The notes beneath the pieces are model-generated. The model saw nothing but the letters and a program-made list of their open reading frames with translations, was not told where the DNA came from and made no database searches. Below, piece by piece: positions 34,432 through 46,288 of a stretch of DNA of 64,000 nucleotides. How positions within the stretch are numbered: the first letter of the stretch is position 1; each line of letters starts with the position of its first letter. This DNA is from Camellia lanceoleosa (taxonomy: Eukaryota; Streptophyta; Magnoliopsida; Ericales; Theaceae): positions 206,171,870-206,235,869 of the forward strand of contig CM045761.1 in assembly GCA_025200525.1 (NCBI GenBank). The letters are read 5' to 3'. Both the position numbers and the translations under genes were made by a program.

Positions 34432-36226
34432 TTAGGGACGGATGCAGGATCCTAATGTCGGGGGAGCGAATGTATATACAATCAAAAAATTTGTAATGAG
34501 AATGTGATATACAATATCAATTTCTACCAAAATATATAATTAGATGTTTCCATTCATCGTATATAATTACATCTATCATATCCTCATTATAAGATACTAA
34601 GAGCTTTATCAATTTAATAACATTTCCTCAATTATTAGAATCGTGACTTTCATCACGACCTCTAAATGCACAGGCTTGAAATGTAAGCCATTTGACAACA
34701 TCTATTGTAGTCTTCAACCGCAAATGGTTTTTTGTAACTTGTTGATATTTGTTTCTCAACGTGTTGCGATTGATTTGTTAAATCATGGCAAGATTTAACA
34801 GCAATTATGTGCGATGAATTAGGACCCTTTCCCATATAAGTTAAGAAAGCACAATTCTTCCCACTATTGACTTTCTTCCATGAAGAACATCCATAAAAAA
34901 TGAAAGCGCTAGAAGTAGTGCGTCCATTTGGTTTTGTAAAAAGATAGCAAGGAAGATAGAAGGTACAATGTTTGGTTGGAGAATATTCTAGCCAATCTGG
35001 AAATAACTTGTACCAAGAAGCTAGAAAATGATGCCCATTCTTCTCTTCAAAAGGTTAGTTGTCACGTTGGTATGGTCTAAATTTGATGTAAGCTCGTTGA
35101 ATCTCATCACGTTAAGATATCAAATAATCCCGAATTTGTGGTCGTAGTCCTGGAACCTTTACCAAAGAAGATGTATCAACTTCTTTGGATTCTATTCTAG
35201 GCACTTTACAAGGACGTTGTTCAGGAATGAAAGCTTCAACATTATCAGTGGAAGGTTTTGTAGTTGCATTAACTTCTATATCTTGAGAGCCTCTTTTCTT
35301 AAAAAAAGAATTAATTTTTTTGTTCATCATAATTCACCTAACATTCAACTCATTTTGATTTAAGAACTTGAAAATTATTAAACAATTTTTGTTATTCACT
35401 AGGTAAGAAGCACACTAACAATATAATCTAATCTAACAAAGGACATGTCATATTCAATGGGTAAACAATAAAAAAAATTAACATAACAAGCAAAGGGTCA
35501 ATAGAAATGTAATAGAAAAGTATAAATAGTTGACTGAGAATTACACAAATGGTTCCATTACCAGCATGACCAAGTTTATAGTCCAATCTTTTTTCCCCAA
35601 CTCAGAGAGAGAGAGAGATAGAGTACCAGAGTACTGCCGAAGGAATCACGATCTTGAACACCGGAAGACTCACGACGCACGAGAGAGAGATTGTGTTTTG
35701 AGTTACTGGTTCTCTTGATTTGGGTTCACTAGTTGTGAAATAAAAGAGAGAAGAGAAGCTTATTTGTTTTGAATATATGATGACTGCTCTAGGTAGGCTA
35801 CTGCTATCTAGATATAATTGAGACTTGTATCTTCTTGAGTAATCACTTTTTTTAATTTTTTTTATTTAGTTATAAGCAAACGACTAAAACATTTGGGCCC
35901 TAATCAGATAAAAAGGACTTTAACATATTAACAAATAAATTCTCAATTATTTTAACATTACTAAATTTAAAATAAAAGAGTAATCATACTTAAAAAATAA
36001 ATTATTATTATTATTATTTTTAGTATTTATCAAAAAAATAAATAAAAATTTTTAATTTTAAAGTACAAAATTTAGGGGGTGGTAGTTCTTAAATTTTTGC
36101 AAAAACTTTGGGGTGGCGAGCCTATATAATTTAAAAATATTTGTAATTTTATTACTATATCTAGGGGGTTTTTTCAAAACTTTGGGGTGGCGGTCGCCCC
36201 TGCCAGCCCCCCCTCGGTCCGTCCCT
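34432..36226 (-). mobile_element. hAT transposon, internally decayed
   Basis: Starts (T)TAGGGACGGATGCAGGATCC and ends GGTCCGTCCCT, giving short inverted ends with the core AGGGACGGA. GGAATGGA(T) is repeated on both sides (34424-34432 and 36227-36235), the 8-bp class of duplication made by hAT transposases. Host GT-rich sequence continues on both sides. The interior carries an antisense transposase remnant. Confidence 0.85.
34690..35330 (-). pseudogene. hAT transposase fragment (TTF-zinc-finger, ZMYM1-like)
   Basis: Reading leftward, the frame opens MMNKKINSFFKKRGSQD and ends GLRPQIRDYLIS (35112-35330). This is the usual N-terminus of plant 'zinc finger MYM-type protein 1-like' hAT transposases. 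After a stop, the antisense of 34760-34935 resembles the TTF domain: a W-K-K-V-NSGKNCAFLTYMGKG-like stretch followed by HIIAVKSCHDL. The catalytic and dimerisation regions are missing, so the copy is dead. Confidence 0.7.
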
Positions 36227-37039
36227 GGAATGGATGATATATTGTAAGATAGTGTTATGTATGGTTATTGTAGTGTGACGCTATGTGTGCTAAAACATGG
36301 ATGTGTGTTTTGTTTGTAGCGTATGAAGTTTTGTTCTGGTTTGTGTAATGTGTGTTTATAAGTTATGGATGTGTTTGACGATTTAGCACAACAATAGAGG
36401 TTGTAACAATATTTGTACGGCGTGGTTATCACTTATTTGTGCTTTTATAACAATGTGTTATGCTTGCGTTGATTTGTATTAATGGTTGGGTCTGAATGTG
36501 GCAGGTTGTTGGCGTATACCACCAAGACGACAGAATGCAGGACGAAGGACGTGGGAATTGGGGAAGGGGACAACGTCATCGACAAAAACACGTCACAACC
36601 TCGATTACAACAAACAAAACCCACGAAAATGAATAAATAAAAATAAATTCACAAAAACGAACAAACCTTGTGTCATTCTGGCAAAACCCATCGAGTATAA
36701 TAAAACACACCAGGTACCAACACACTACAACATCCCCTTTTATGCACTCCACCAAATGACAAAATTCGTAAAATGGCAAAATACACACCAGGAACAACAC
36801 ACTACAACAGCCAACCTGTCACCAAGAAAACCACCCCGTGATACACTCCACCAAATTTGACACAAAATGCTAACTTCCACACCTAACACACCAAAATCCA
36901 CTCGCCCACCAATCTATTCCAAAAATACATCATACAAAAGGGCATTCTAGTAAATCAAAAAACTTTTTCAAAAACAACAAGACCAATCAGTCTATAAGCA
37001 AACTCTCAGGACTAAATGGATTAACATTCCTACATATAG

Positions 37040-37890
37040 AATTTATGGGTAAATTTTCCTAAACAATAGCTACTGAGTCGTAACTAAAAATCTCGAGTCA
37101 TAATTAAAAAGGAAAATAACATAATTAAGGGTGCATATGATATAATCATTTTAAATGGTGTGTATAGTAGAATTATATGTATAATTAAAATTAGTGTTTT
37201 TTTTTATGTTATAGAGCTTACTTTCTTTTCTTTTTTTTCTTTTTTTCTTCTTCTAAAGAACTTACTTTTTTCAAAGAAAGTTACGTTAGTATGTATTTTT
37301 TTTAATTATATAGAGTTCTACACAAACTCAAACGTAATTTAAATTATACTAATTTTACTTATTTTATATAGACTCTATTTGATAAATATTTCTTTTCCAT
37401 ATACTTTTCATGGTAAATTGAGATAATTCACAAATCTAACACCAATTTTACGTTTCACATTTTTCTTTTTAATTCTTTCAAGGGTATTACAATTTTTTTT
37501 AATGCTAAATTGCCTATTTTTTTCTTTTTCTTATTTTCCCGTGCATTAATTTGTCGTTTAAATTTTATAATGATTATATATATGAAATTATATTTTATTT
37601 TCTACATTATTTTATATAATCACAACTTATATGAAAAAAAATTTGCACAACAATAATACTCTCTATAAATTTTGAAATTTAAAAAATAAAATAATTAAAA
37701 TTATTTTTAATTTTATATTTTTAATTTTTCTTCTAATTTAACTATTATTTTTAATATGAAAATAAATATTTATTTTATTATTTTATAATTTAATATATCT
37801 CATACAAAATTATTCTATGATATTAAAATTATTTTTTTTATGACAGACATTCTACCTTCAATTTTTTTTGAAAAAATGACACAATATTAC
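37040..37890. other. AT-rich intergenic DNA
   Basis: More than 80 percent A+T over most of its length. No ORF or repeat structure that I can support. Confidence 0.6.
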
Positions 37891-38520
37891 TAGGAATGGC
37901 AAGGGGTCAGGATCACACTCTCCGTTCCTGATCCTCGATGGTAGAAATGTCCCCGTCTCCAGCCCCAATCCTCGACGGAGAGCCTATCACCGCCTCCACC
38001 CCTGCCCCCTAACCGGGATCGGATTTCCCCGACCCCCAAAATTCCTCGTCAAAAAAAAAAAAAAAAGGCAATACAGATGTCAGTGTACAACTTAAAGATC
38101 AAATACAACATCAAATACAAAAAAAAAAAAAAAAAAATCATCAACAGATCAACATAGCAGATCGGAGGCAGATCTACCGTCGTAGACCCGAGATCAACAG
38201 ATCGAAGTCTGTGTATAACTTACAGATCAACACAGATCGGAGGCAGCGGAGGAGGATCGAGGCTACGTTGCCTCCGATCCACCGCCGCACTATGGCGATG
38301 ATGGCGGATTCACTGCTCACGAGGTCACGGATGGGCGAAGTGGACTACGGGGAGGAGGAGAAGAGGCGATGAAGGACGGTGGTGAAGGCGAGGAGGAGAG
38401 GAGGCGACGGAGGCTTGGACCTTCGCTTCTTTCTCATCTCTCAGATCAGTTACACAGAGAGTTGAGGGGGGAGAAGAACGGGCCAATTTCCCTTTTTGGG
38501 GCATTTTCAAAATTTTAGTC
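37891..38520. other. GC-rich patch, possible degraded elements
   Basis: 37893-38050 is C-rich (CCCCGTCTCCAGCCCCAATC) and ends in a poly(A) run, resembling the end of a common plant repeat; identity is not certain. 38150-38470 has duplicated words (CAGATCGGAGGCAG twice) and reads on the minus strand like a 5' leader with a 61-codon frame (38325-38510). No domain is recognised. Confidence 0.35.
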
Positions 38521-38559
38521 CCACTTTAGGGTGTGTTTTTATCTTTATTCCCCAAGTAG

Positions 38560-38865
38560 GGTAAAACGGTTTTAGAAATATCGTTTTTTAGAAAACGGCT
38601 TTGGAAAAGCCGTGTTTTGGAATTAAAATAATAATAAAATTTGAATATAGAAACCGGCTTTTCTAAAACCGTTTTTAATTAATTCTAAACTAATTAAAAA
38701 CGGTTTTCGTAAAACCATTTTCACATTAATTTTTTTTAACTTATATTTTCAACATAAATATTTTTTGACTAAAAATATTTTTAATAAAAAACGGTTTTAG
38801 AAAAGCCATTTTTTGACAAAAATTGTTTTTAATTAAAAACGGTTTTAGAAAAGCCCTTTCATTAT
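38560..38865. repeat. Hairpin-rich AAACGGTTTTAGAAAAGCCG repeats
   Basis: At least six copies, in both orientations, of AAACGGTTTT / AAAAGCCG words. One pair (38665-38681 and 38691-38707) is a perfect 17-bp inverted repeat with a 9-nt loop, and another hairpin lies at 38592-38618. Downstream, 38951-39031 could encode 27 residues (MEDRRRTTANSNHRQNEEHL...) ending at a CAG|GTTTGT donor-like site. Possibly the leader of an unrecognised element. Confidence 0.5.
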
Positions 38866-39233
38866 AAACAAAAGAGCTCCCCCTTTGCACTTACGAAAGC
38901 CGTATTTCATATCAAACCCATCTTCTTCTCCCTCACTCAGCCGAACTCCGATGGAAGACCGACGACGAACAACGGCCAACAGTAACCACCGGCAAAACGA
39001 GGAACACCTTCATCAAACACCCACATTCAGGTTTGTATCGCATAAATGAGGGTTTTTATTTTAGATTTGGGATTTTAAATTTCGAAATTAGGGATTCAGA
39101 TTTCGGATTTTAAATTTCGAAATGAGGGTCGTAAACTTTTCATTCAACAACGCAGGAATTTTTTGTATAAATTCTGCGTTGGTTGCAAACCACTTTCTCT
39201 CGTCAGTTCCCTTAAAAACCCTAGCCCAACAAA

Positions 39234-39235
<2 letters not shown>

Positions 39236-39275
<40 letters not shown>
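39236..39275. repeat. (CT)20 microsatellite
   Basis: Forty bases of uninterrupted CT repeat. Confidence 0.95.
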
Positions 39276-39276
<1 letters not shown>

Positions 39277-40013
39277 GTTGTGATAAAAACAAAAACACAG
39301 AGATGGTGGAGTTTTTGTATACTGATATCGAATCTTTATGTGCAAAACTCAAGTATCAAGAAAAGTAGCTCAAACTCAAAAGAAGGTCATTGTTTTTTTT
39401 TATTTTTTTTCCTCCAATTTTTATTTCTTCAAATTATATGATTACATGCTCTCAAAACCCAACTATATGTATGTATGTATGTTTGTGCTTGTATCTATTT
39501 CTTTTAGTCAATTTAACTGCTTCTTGCCATTAATTTATAGAATTATGCAGGAAATTCTGCTTTAATTTCTTCGTATTCATTTTGTTCCAAACTAGTAATC
39601 TTCACCTGACCAATTTTTTCGTCTTTTTCAATACACTCTTAGCCAGAAGATGTAGTGGAATTTTGAAATATTGGAATCTTGAGACATAATCTTGTGTTTG
39701 GAAATGTATTGGGAATATAGAGCAAAATTTTAGAACAAAAGTAGGAATAGCAATGAAGTAGAGTGGGATTGGATTTGTGGTGTTCTATTCCTACACCATT
39801 CCTAGTTGGGGCAATACTACTGGCCTTGGCTCATTATTAGGATCCTTGGGGCAGCTCCAATGGAGATGCTGAGCACACTACACACAGATTTATACAAGTA
39901 TACACACCACACATTTGGCCATAAGCTAATACACCTAAAAAATCAAAATTTTATATATACTAGGGTAATACACCTAAAATATCAAAATTTTATAAAAATC
40001 AAAATTTTATATA

Positions 40014-40472
40014 TAACCAAACCAAACCAAACCAAGCCTTAAGTCCCATCAAATGGGGTTGGCTACATGAATCCTTCTTCTCCACGCGGCCTATCTCTAT
40101 TTATAATGCTAGTCAACGTTAATCTAGGCCTACCCCGTCCCCTAAGACTTCCATCTACCGTTACAGCATTGCATCTCTTCACTACTACCTCTATCGGTCT
40201 CCGTTGAATATGACCAAACCATCTCAAACGATTTTCTCTCAACTTATCTTCTATCGGTGCTACTCCTACCCATTCCCGAATACACTCATTCCTAATCCTG
40301 TCTTGTCTAGTCTTACCACACATCCACCTTAACATCCTTATCTCAGCCACACTCATCTTATCTACATGTTGTTTCTTGGTTGCCCAACACTCCGTCTCAT
40401 ACAACATAGTTGGTCTAATAGCCGTTCTATAAAACTTACCTTTTAGTCTAGTGGGTATTCGTTTATCGCACC
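40014..40472 (-). mobile_element. 5'-truncated RTE-type LINE with target duplication
   Basis: A 12-bp duplication AAATTTTATATA brackets the insert (40002-40013 and 40473-40484). The 3' end, on the left, shows the (TTGGT)n tail and conserved RTE terminal sequence. The minus-strand frame 40063-40407 and the codons before it encode the C-terminus of the polymerase: ECWATKKQHVDKMSVAEIRM, LRWMCGKTRQDRIRNE, VGVAPIEDKLRENRLRWFGH. Only the last ~460 bp inserted. Confidence 0.9.
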
Positions 40473-40484
40473 AAATTTTATATA

Positions 40485-42480
40485 GACACCTAAAAAATCA
40501 AAATTCTAAAAATCAAATTTTTGTAAATGCATAGCTGTATGTCTTGTGAGCATAAAATTGAAAATTAGATAAGGTAGTTCATGTCTCATAAAATGAACCC
40601 ATATATATATATACTAGGCAGGGAGGCCATGGCCTTCCATCGTTTGTGTGCATGTGGTACTCACCCTGATGGACTTTCAGGATGGTATAGAGTTTGAGTT
40701 GGAAGTAGAGAGAGTTTGAATTGAAAATAGCAAGTTCACAAGAAGTAAAGTTCGAATTGGAAGTACAGAGAGTTTACCATTGCTTTGTTAGTTTGGCCAA
40801 ATGATGCCTTTGGCCTTCAAATCTTTAATTAATAGTCTAGATATATATACAAATATCAGCAATCCAATGGTGTGGAAACTATCTAATTCTTCCATTTTAT
40901 AACCAAATGATTGCCTATTATATATTTTAATTAATAGTCTACATATGTATAAATTTCAATGATCTAGTAGTATGAAAGCTATCTACATCCTTCCACCACC
41001 TTATGATGAGTAAATTCTACAATTATCTACCTAATTATAGGGATTTCTACAAAATTTTACATAAATCTAAAATTGAATTCATAACTCAAATATTTAATAA
41101 AATTCCCAAGTTGTGACATTATTCCCTGCCTAATACGACCACATCCTTAACGCAAATTCCTCGTGAAAGCTTTCAATCTTCTCTTCGAATTGATGCAAGA
41201 GTTTTGCTAACTCTCTAACTCTCAACTTGTCAATTTCAAGTAGTGCATCTATTTTACTTGGTATTTTTAACACATCATTGGAGTTCCTAGTGATTCCAAA
41301 CCTTTAAAATATCCAAATTCAACCTTTTAAATCTCCACATTCAAGATGTATTAGTACTATAATTTTCTCTCAATAAATGCAAATTATACAGATAGCATTT
41401 TTAAGCAAGAGACTATCTTATTTACGATTGACCCATATAAACACTAGCTTTATAGTCAGTCAGTAAAGAGATGAGACATAAGCAAAAGAGTGGACTCTAT
41501 GATTTCTTCTTCTGCTTCTTCTTCCCTTAATCCCACTGTCCCACTGTCCACTACGTTACGATTGATCTCTCATATTAGTTAGTCAATACAGCCGGATACC
41601 AATCCAAATATATATATATATATATGTATTTTTGAGATCATATTAGTCAGTCATTACGGCCGGATACCCATCAAAAAATATATATGTTTTTGTAAGTGGG
41701 TTGAGGAAAGATTAAAAACAAAGGACAACAATGAGTTGCTTGGAGTTTTTGGTGATTCAACATCACATTGTTGTCCTCGAACCTCCTACGGCCATTGATG
41801 GACACTTGGACTTCATAATTTTCTGAGACTTTACCTCTTGAATGATCAACATGGAATTAATATGCCAAATGACCGAGGAATGGAGGGGCATATTTTAGAA
41901 GATTTAATTTTAATTTCTACATTTGGATTTTAAATTTGTCAATAGAAATGGCAAGAAAAAAAAGAAAAAACAAGATAAAAAAGTTCATAATTCTAAAAGT
42001 TTGGGAATAACAAATGCCTTCAAATAATAATATAATAGGTTTGAGAAAACTTCACAACAAACTTAACATATTTTTCCTTGTATTTTAATTACATTTTTTT
42101 TAGTACATAAAAAGAAAATTATATATATGTGCAAGAAAGATCCTCAAAACAAATATAAAAGAAAAAGCCCACATCTAATAAGGGAATCAAACCTTTTTTG
42201 AAAAAAGGAAAATCTTATAATTCAGAGCCTCTAGATATAGAAGTCTGGCCCGTTTGGACCAAGCCCTACAATAAGCCCACAATTTTCTTGTATGAGCCCA
42301 CACAGCGTAGCCTAACCCATTACATTATATACAATAACAACAGATCTATATCGAGTTATTCAAGCCTAGATATATGGAAAATGCTACCATATGCACCTGC
42401 CACAAAATGTGTAATCCTATTACAAATTAATGTAACAAAAAATGCCGCAACAAAACCATAAACTTTTACATCATGTATGA
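40485..42480. other. AT-rich intergenic DNA with short duplications
   Basis: No gene seen. TTCGAATTGGAAGTA-like words repeat at 40690-40775. TCATATTAGT(T/C)AGTCA(A/T)TAC..GCCGGATACC occurs at 41570-41601 and 41638-41669, separated by an (AT)n run. Confidence 0.6.
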
Positions 42481-43048
42481 TGTTACTGTTCGTTCCCGGT
42501 AGATGGGCAGGACCGATCCAAGTTCCTCGGGTCCACGTTCGGATGGCGGAGCCCACTAGATGACCTACAAGTAAGTTCAGTGGGGAACGGGGTAGTCCCC
42601 TAGCGAACCCTCCGACGAGCAAGTTAGCAAGTGGAAAAAGAGATGAAGTATGTAGAGAGAGATTAGAGATAGAAAAGCTTAACCTTCTTCTTGTCTTCGA
42701 TGCTTGCTTATATCCTTTGGAAATCATTTCACTGTCCCTTCCGACGTGCCCCTCCCGCCGAAAGCCTGTGTTGTAGCTTGCCCCTGCAGGTAAGGGGAGG
42801 TGTTATCGTAATAAATGCTGTGATGGGTTGCATTGATGGTGATGTGTTGTGGCAATAACTTTGCAGATCTTTGTCTGCTGATGTGGCCTGTCCTACACCT
42901 GCCATGTGTCCGAATGCCATTGGCCCTTCATGTTCAGTTGGCCTCCAACTGTCATGGACTTTACCAACCGGGTTATGCAATGGGGTTCAAATGATGGGCT
43001 TGGGTTTGTTCGTTGTGGGCTGTGGCCTTTATGGGCCTGGCCATGTCA
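42481..43048 (-). repeat. Probable 3' LTR of the Tat-lineage element
   Basis: Starts TGTTACTGTTCGTTCCCGG (or seven bases earlier) and ends GGCCATGTCA on the + strand, with TG...CA ends. The adjacent AATAGTCCCCCATTCCCGAG (43049-43068) is the complement of a good polypurine tract. The 5' LTR is not in the window, so the outer end is not proven. Confidence 0.6.
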
Positions 43049-43134
43049 ATAGTCCCCCATTCCCGAGTGCAACTTTAGTCCAACGAAGGGAATAGTAATC
43101 AGGAAGATGTGCCCGGTTGTGGGTGGGGTCGAGT

Positions 43135-43480
43135 TAGCGGACCGAGTGGGAAAGGGTCTGATCGCGAGGGGAGCCAAGTAGAAGGGGTGACCATGAGGTG
43201 GGCCGAGTGGGAGGGGAGCCGGGTGGGAGTGCCGACCGCGAGGGGAGCCGAGTGGGAGGGCCGACCGCGGGGAGTGCCGACTATGAGGAGAGCCGAGTGG
43301 GAGGGCCGACCGCAAAAAGTGCCGACCGCAAGGGGAGCCGAGTGGGAGGGCTGACCGCAAGGAGAGCCGAGTGAGAGGGGCGACCGCAAGGAGAGCCGAG
43401 TGGGAAAGGCGATCGTGAAGTGGGCCGAGTGGGAGGACCGACCGTAAGGAGAGCCGAGTGGGAGGGCCGACCGCGTGAAG
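43135..43480. repeat. GC-rich minisatellite
   Basis: About ten imperfect copies of a ~35-bp unit built on GAGCCGAGTGGGAGGGCCGA plus CCGCAAG. It lies in the untranslated 3' region of the Tat element, upstream of the antisense ORF. ORFs seen through it on both strands are repeat artefacts. Confidence 0.85.
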
Positions 43481-43882
43481 GTCGAGCGGAGGGGCACGGG
43501 GCTCAAAAGGCGGCGTGTGAAATGAGGATGTGAAGTGGAAAAGACAGGGGAAGTTGTTGGGGCAGTGCATTGCGGCCATACACGTGGCGCTATCGTGGGG
43601 GGTAAGTGAGGCGTTGGAGTAAAAATGTAACGATAGGTCATTATGGGGTTGAAAAGACGGTTTTGGCGGATGATTTGAAAAGTTTTCAAACTGGCAAAAA
43701 TTAATTGGGATCCTTGGAATACGGGCAAACCGTGGGCTTTTGGCATTGTGAGATTCACTTACTTGTTTACAAAAAACCAAAACATTCCAAGTCTTGCTTT
43801 CTTTGTCGCTCTCGATATCCCTTTGCAACATTTCTTCAATTTTCTTGCTCTGCATCGAAGCGATTAAAAACATACCCTAGAA

Positions 43883-46288
43883 ATGGCACAAGAAGGAGCT
43901 GTGAATGTGAGGGTAGACCCCCTTGGAGACGACGATGCTGAGGAGCTAGCGGCGCAATATAGGTCAGAGACGGTGGGGAAGCCGGTGGTGCGATCCCATG
44001 GTTCCATCATAATAGCAGCGCCAAAGCCAATCAGCCAGGTAGAACCAGACCACTGGCACACGAAAGCTGACAAGTCCACGATTACGGCGGCGGAGTTGGA
44101 GGTGATCCGTGAAAAGTACCAGATCCCTGTGGAGATGGAGCTATCACTGCCGACATCGACGGAAAGGCCGTCTGATGCCAGGCCAGGAGAGTTTTCTCTC
44201 TATGAGGAAGCTCTAAAGGGTGGACTGAGGCTGCCACTGCCGCAAATCGTGGTGGAAGTGCTCAACCGCTTGGAGGTAGCACCAAGGCAACTAATGCCCA
44301 ATGCATGGAAGATTTTGCTATCTTGCGCAAGTGCATGGCCGAAGACAAATGGAGGGCAGGCCATGACAGTGGATGAATTTTTCGCCTCCTATAAGGCCTT
44401 AGGACAACAAGAGACATGGGTCACCTTGCAGGCAGCAATGGAGAAGGGGTTGGTGGCGGGTCTGCCGTCGTCAATAAAGGGGTGGCGACCAAGATGGTTC
44501 TATGTGTTTGCCAATGGGGGGCCTGGGGTTCGCACCATCTGGAAGGTGCCCATCAGGTCGATGGAGGCAAGACTGGTGGCAGCGGCGGAGGAAAGGGTGA
44601 AGAAGGTGAAGGAGTGGAGGGAAAGAGAGAAGGTCAAATGGGACGAGCTTGTTCAAGCGTCGGCGTTGTTTGAGGCGGGATTGGGGCCACTGCCGATCGG
44701 TGCGGACCTCAACCAAGCAGAGTTGGAGGGGAGGAGGGCAGCTCAGGAGGCAGAGGATTGGGCCATCCTAGCCAAAGCCAAAAAATTTAAGGAGGCGCAA
44801 GAAGGCTGACCGGCTCAACCGATCGCGCGGGAGAGGATCCGACCGTGCCCAAGGCCACTGGAGGGGAAGGACTTAGGCAGTTTTGAGCCACGACCACCCC
44901 CAGTCGATCCTGTGAAAGAACAAGCCAGAAGGGAGGGGGAGGCTCTGAAGAAGAAGAAAAAGAAGAGGAGTGCCCCAGATGAGGGTGCAGAGGAGCCTGG
45001 GTCCAAAAAGGCCAAGGTCGCTCCAGGCATGGTGGAGACTTCTGTGGTCAAAAATGCCCCAAAAGTGGTGGGGGTTACCCCAAGGTTGGAGGTTATGGAG
45101 ATTGGCCCATCAGTACAAGTGGGAGTTGGGGTAACTGGCGCAGAGCCAAGTGTGGGGCAACAGACCCAAAAGGGCTCTGGTCCCCAGGAAGGAGGAGTTG
45201 GTCTTGCCACAACAATTTACCATGCCCGTGTGGTGGCTGGGCGGTTGGAAGGAGAAGAGGGGCCAGCCAGGGTAGGAGCAGACCGCCTGGTGAAGATTGT
45301 GGAGGAGTCGGCTCTGCGCTTGGCGTCTAAATTCAGTGAGGCCGACCTGCTGAGGGGGTTATGCTCCGCTCAAATAGAGGGAACCACCTTGGCAGAGGCC
45401 CTTCTGAGGAAGGCGGGGGCTGCCAAACTAAAGGCGGAGGAAACCAAGGCTGAGCTCACAAAGTTGAGGAAGGCGACTGCAGGCTGGGAGAGTGCTCACG
45501 CCGATCTTCAAGCGGCCAAGGTGGAGCTGGAGAACACACGCCGCCCGGTTGTGTCGCTCGAGTTCCAACTAGTTGGCGAGCGAAAGAAGGTGGAGGAGGC
45601 CCAGAAGGCTTGCGCCATCACAGTCGAACGCCACGAAGAAGCGATGATCAACAATGAAGAGTTGGTTAGGGAAAAAGATGAGGCGGATGTGAAGGTGGGC
45701 GCTCTGCAAAAGGAGCTGGAGTGCGAGCGTGCCAAAGCAATGGAGCAGAGGGAAAATCTGCGTAAAGAGTTCGAGGCAGAGAGAGGAAGGGCGACTGTTG
45801 AGAGGGAGGCTCTGCAAAGGGAGTTGGAAGCTGAGAGGGCCAAAGCTTCTTCTGAAAAGGCGATCCTACAGAAAGAGCTAGATGAAGAAAGGGCGAAGGC
45901 AGCCTCTGAAAGGGCTGCCTACCCCGATCTTTACATTGCAGCAGTTGATCAATTCAAAGAATCGCCTGAATTTCAGATGGCGGTTGATGTTGCGGTCGCC
46001 GTCAGCTTGGCTGGGGAGGAATCTGGTGGGGCTGGCCCATCAAGGGCCACTGCTGGGGGGAGATCTAAGGCTGAAGTCATTGAAAGCTTCCAACAATCAG
46101 ACTTCTACAAGCACGAAATGGCCGAGTACTGGGACAGCAGGTGGAAGATGTTCAAACGTAGGGCTGATGAGCTGTTCCCAGAGCTTGACCTGAGTAGTGT
46201 CACAATTGGGGAGGATGACGTAGCCCAGACTCCCCTGGATGAAGGAATTGAAGAAGCAGATCTGGTCTCCAGCGAGGATGAGGAGTGA
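43883..46288 (+). pseudogene. Tat-element antisense ORF, one in-frame stop
   Basis: Two frames (43883-44809 and 44912-46288) are in register and separated by a single TGA (44807-44809); without it one frame spans about 801 codons. Residues ~108-240 (FSLYEEALKGGLRLPLPQIV ... RLEVAPRQLMPNAWKIL ... WRPRWFYV) match the PF04195-type domain. The middle is charged, with a nuclear-signal-like KKKKKKR stretch near residue 350. Residues ~480-680 are a long coiled coil with repeated RELEAERAKA units, and the C-terminus is acidic (DLVSSEDEE). The family occurs only in plant Tat elements and its role is unknown; a structural or DNA-binding function is conjecture. It points away from the LTR at 42.5-43.05 kb and is antisense to pol. 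Confidence 0.85.

Larger units (their letters stand above)
33009..37018. mobile_element. Strand-asymmetric element with inverted ends (MULE-like?)
   Basis: The ~40 bp at 33009-33050 (ATTAGTCCTTAGAGTTTTCT...) match the reverse complement of 36976-37018 at roughly three quarters of positions. Inside, the left part (33300-34423, resuming 36235-36490) is extremely G+T-rich on the + strand. The right part (36500-36960) is A+C-rich, so the skew flips at about 36.5 kb. The right half contains a diverged tandem pair built on ACACCAGGTACCAACACACT (near 36706 and 36783). No transposase is seen. A non-autonomous Mutator-like element is a guess. Removing the nested hAT element leaves about 2.2 kb. Confidence 0.4.

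Noticed and set aside
43046..43873. 219- and 275-codon minus frames and an 81-codon plus frame
   Set aside because: They traverse the ~35-bp minisatellite; the repeat translation (SHSAPLAVG-like) is an artefact.
44815..45843. Antisense frames of 80-130 codons
   Set aside because: Shadows of the coiled-coil-coding plus strand; strong GA bias opens the opposite frames.
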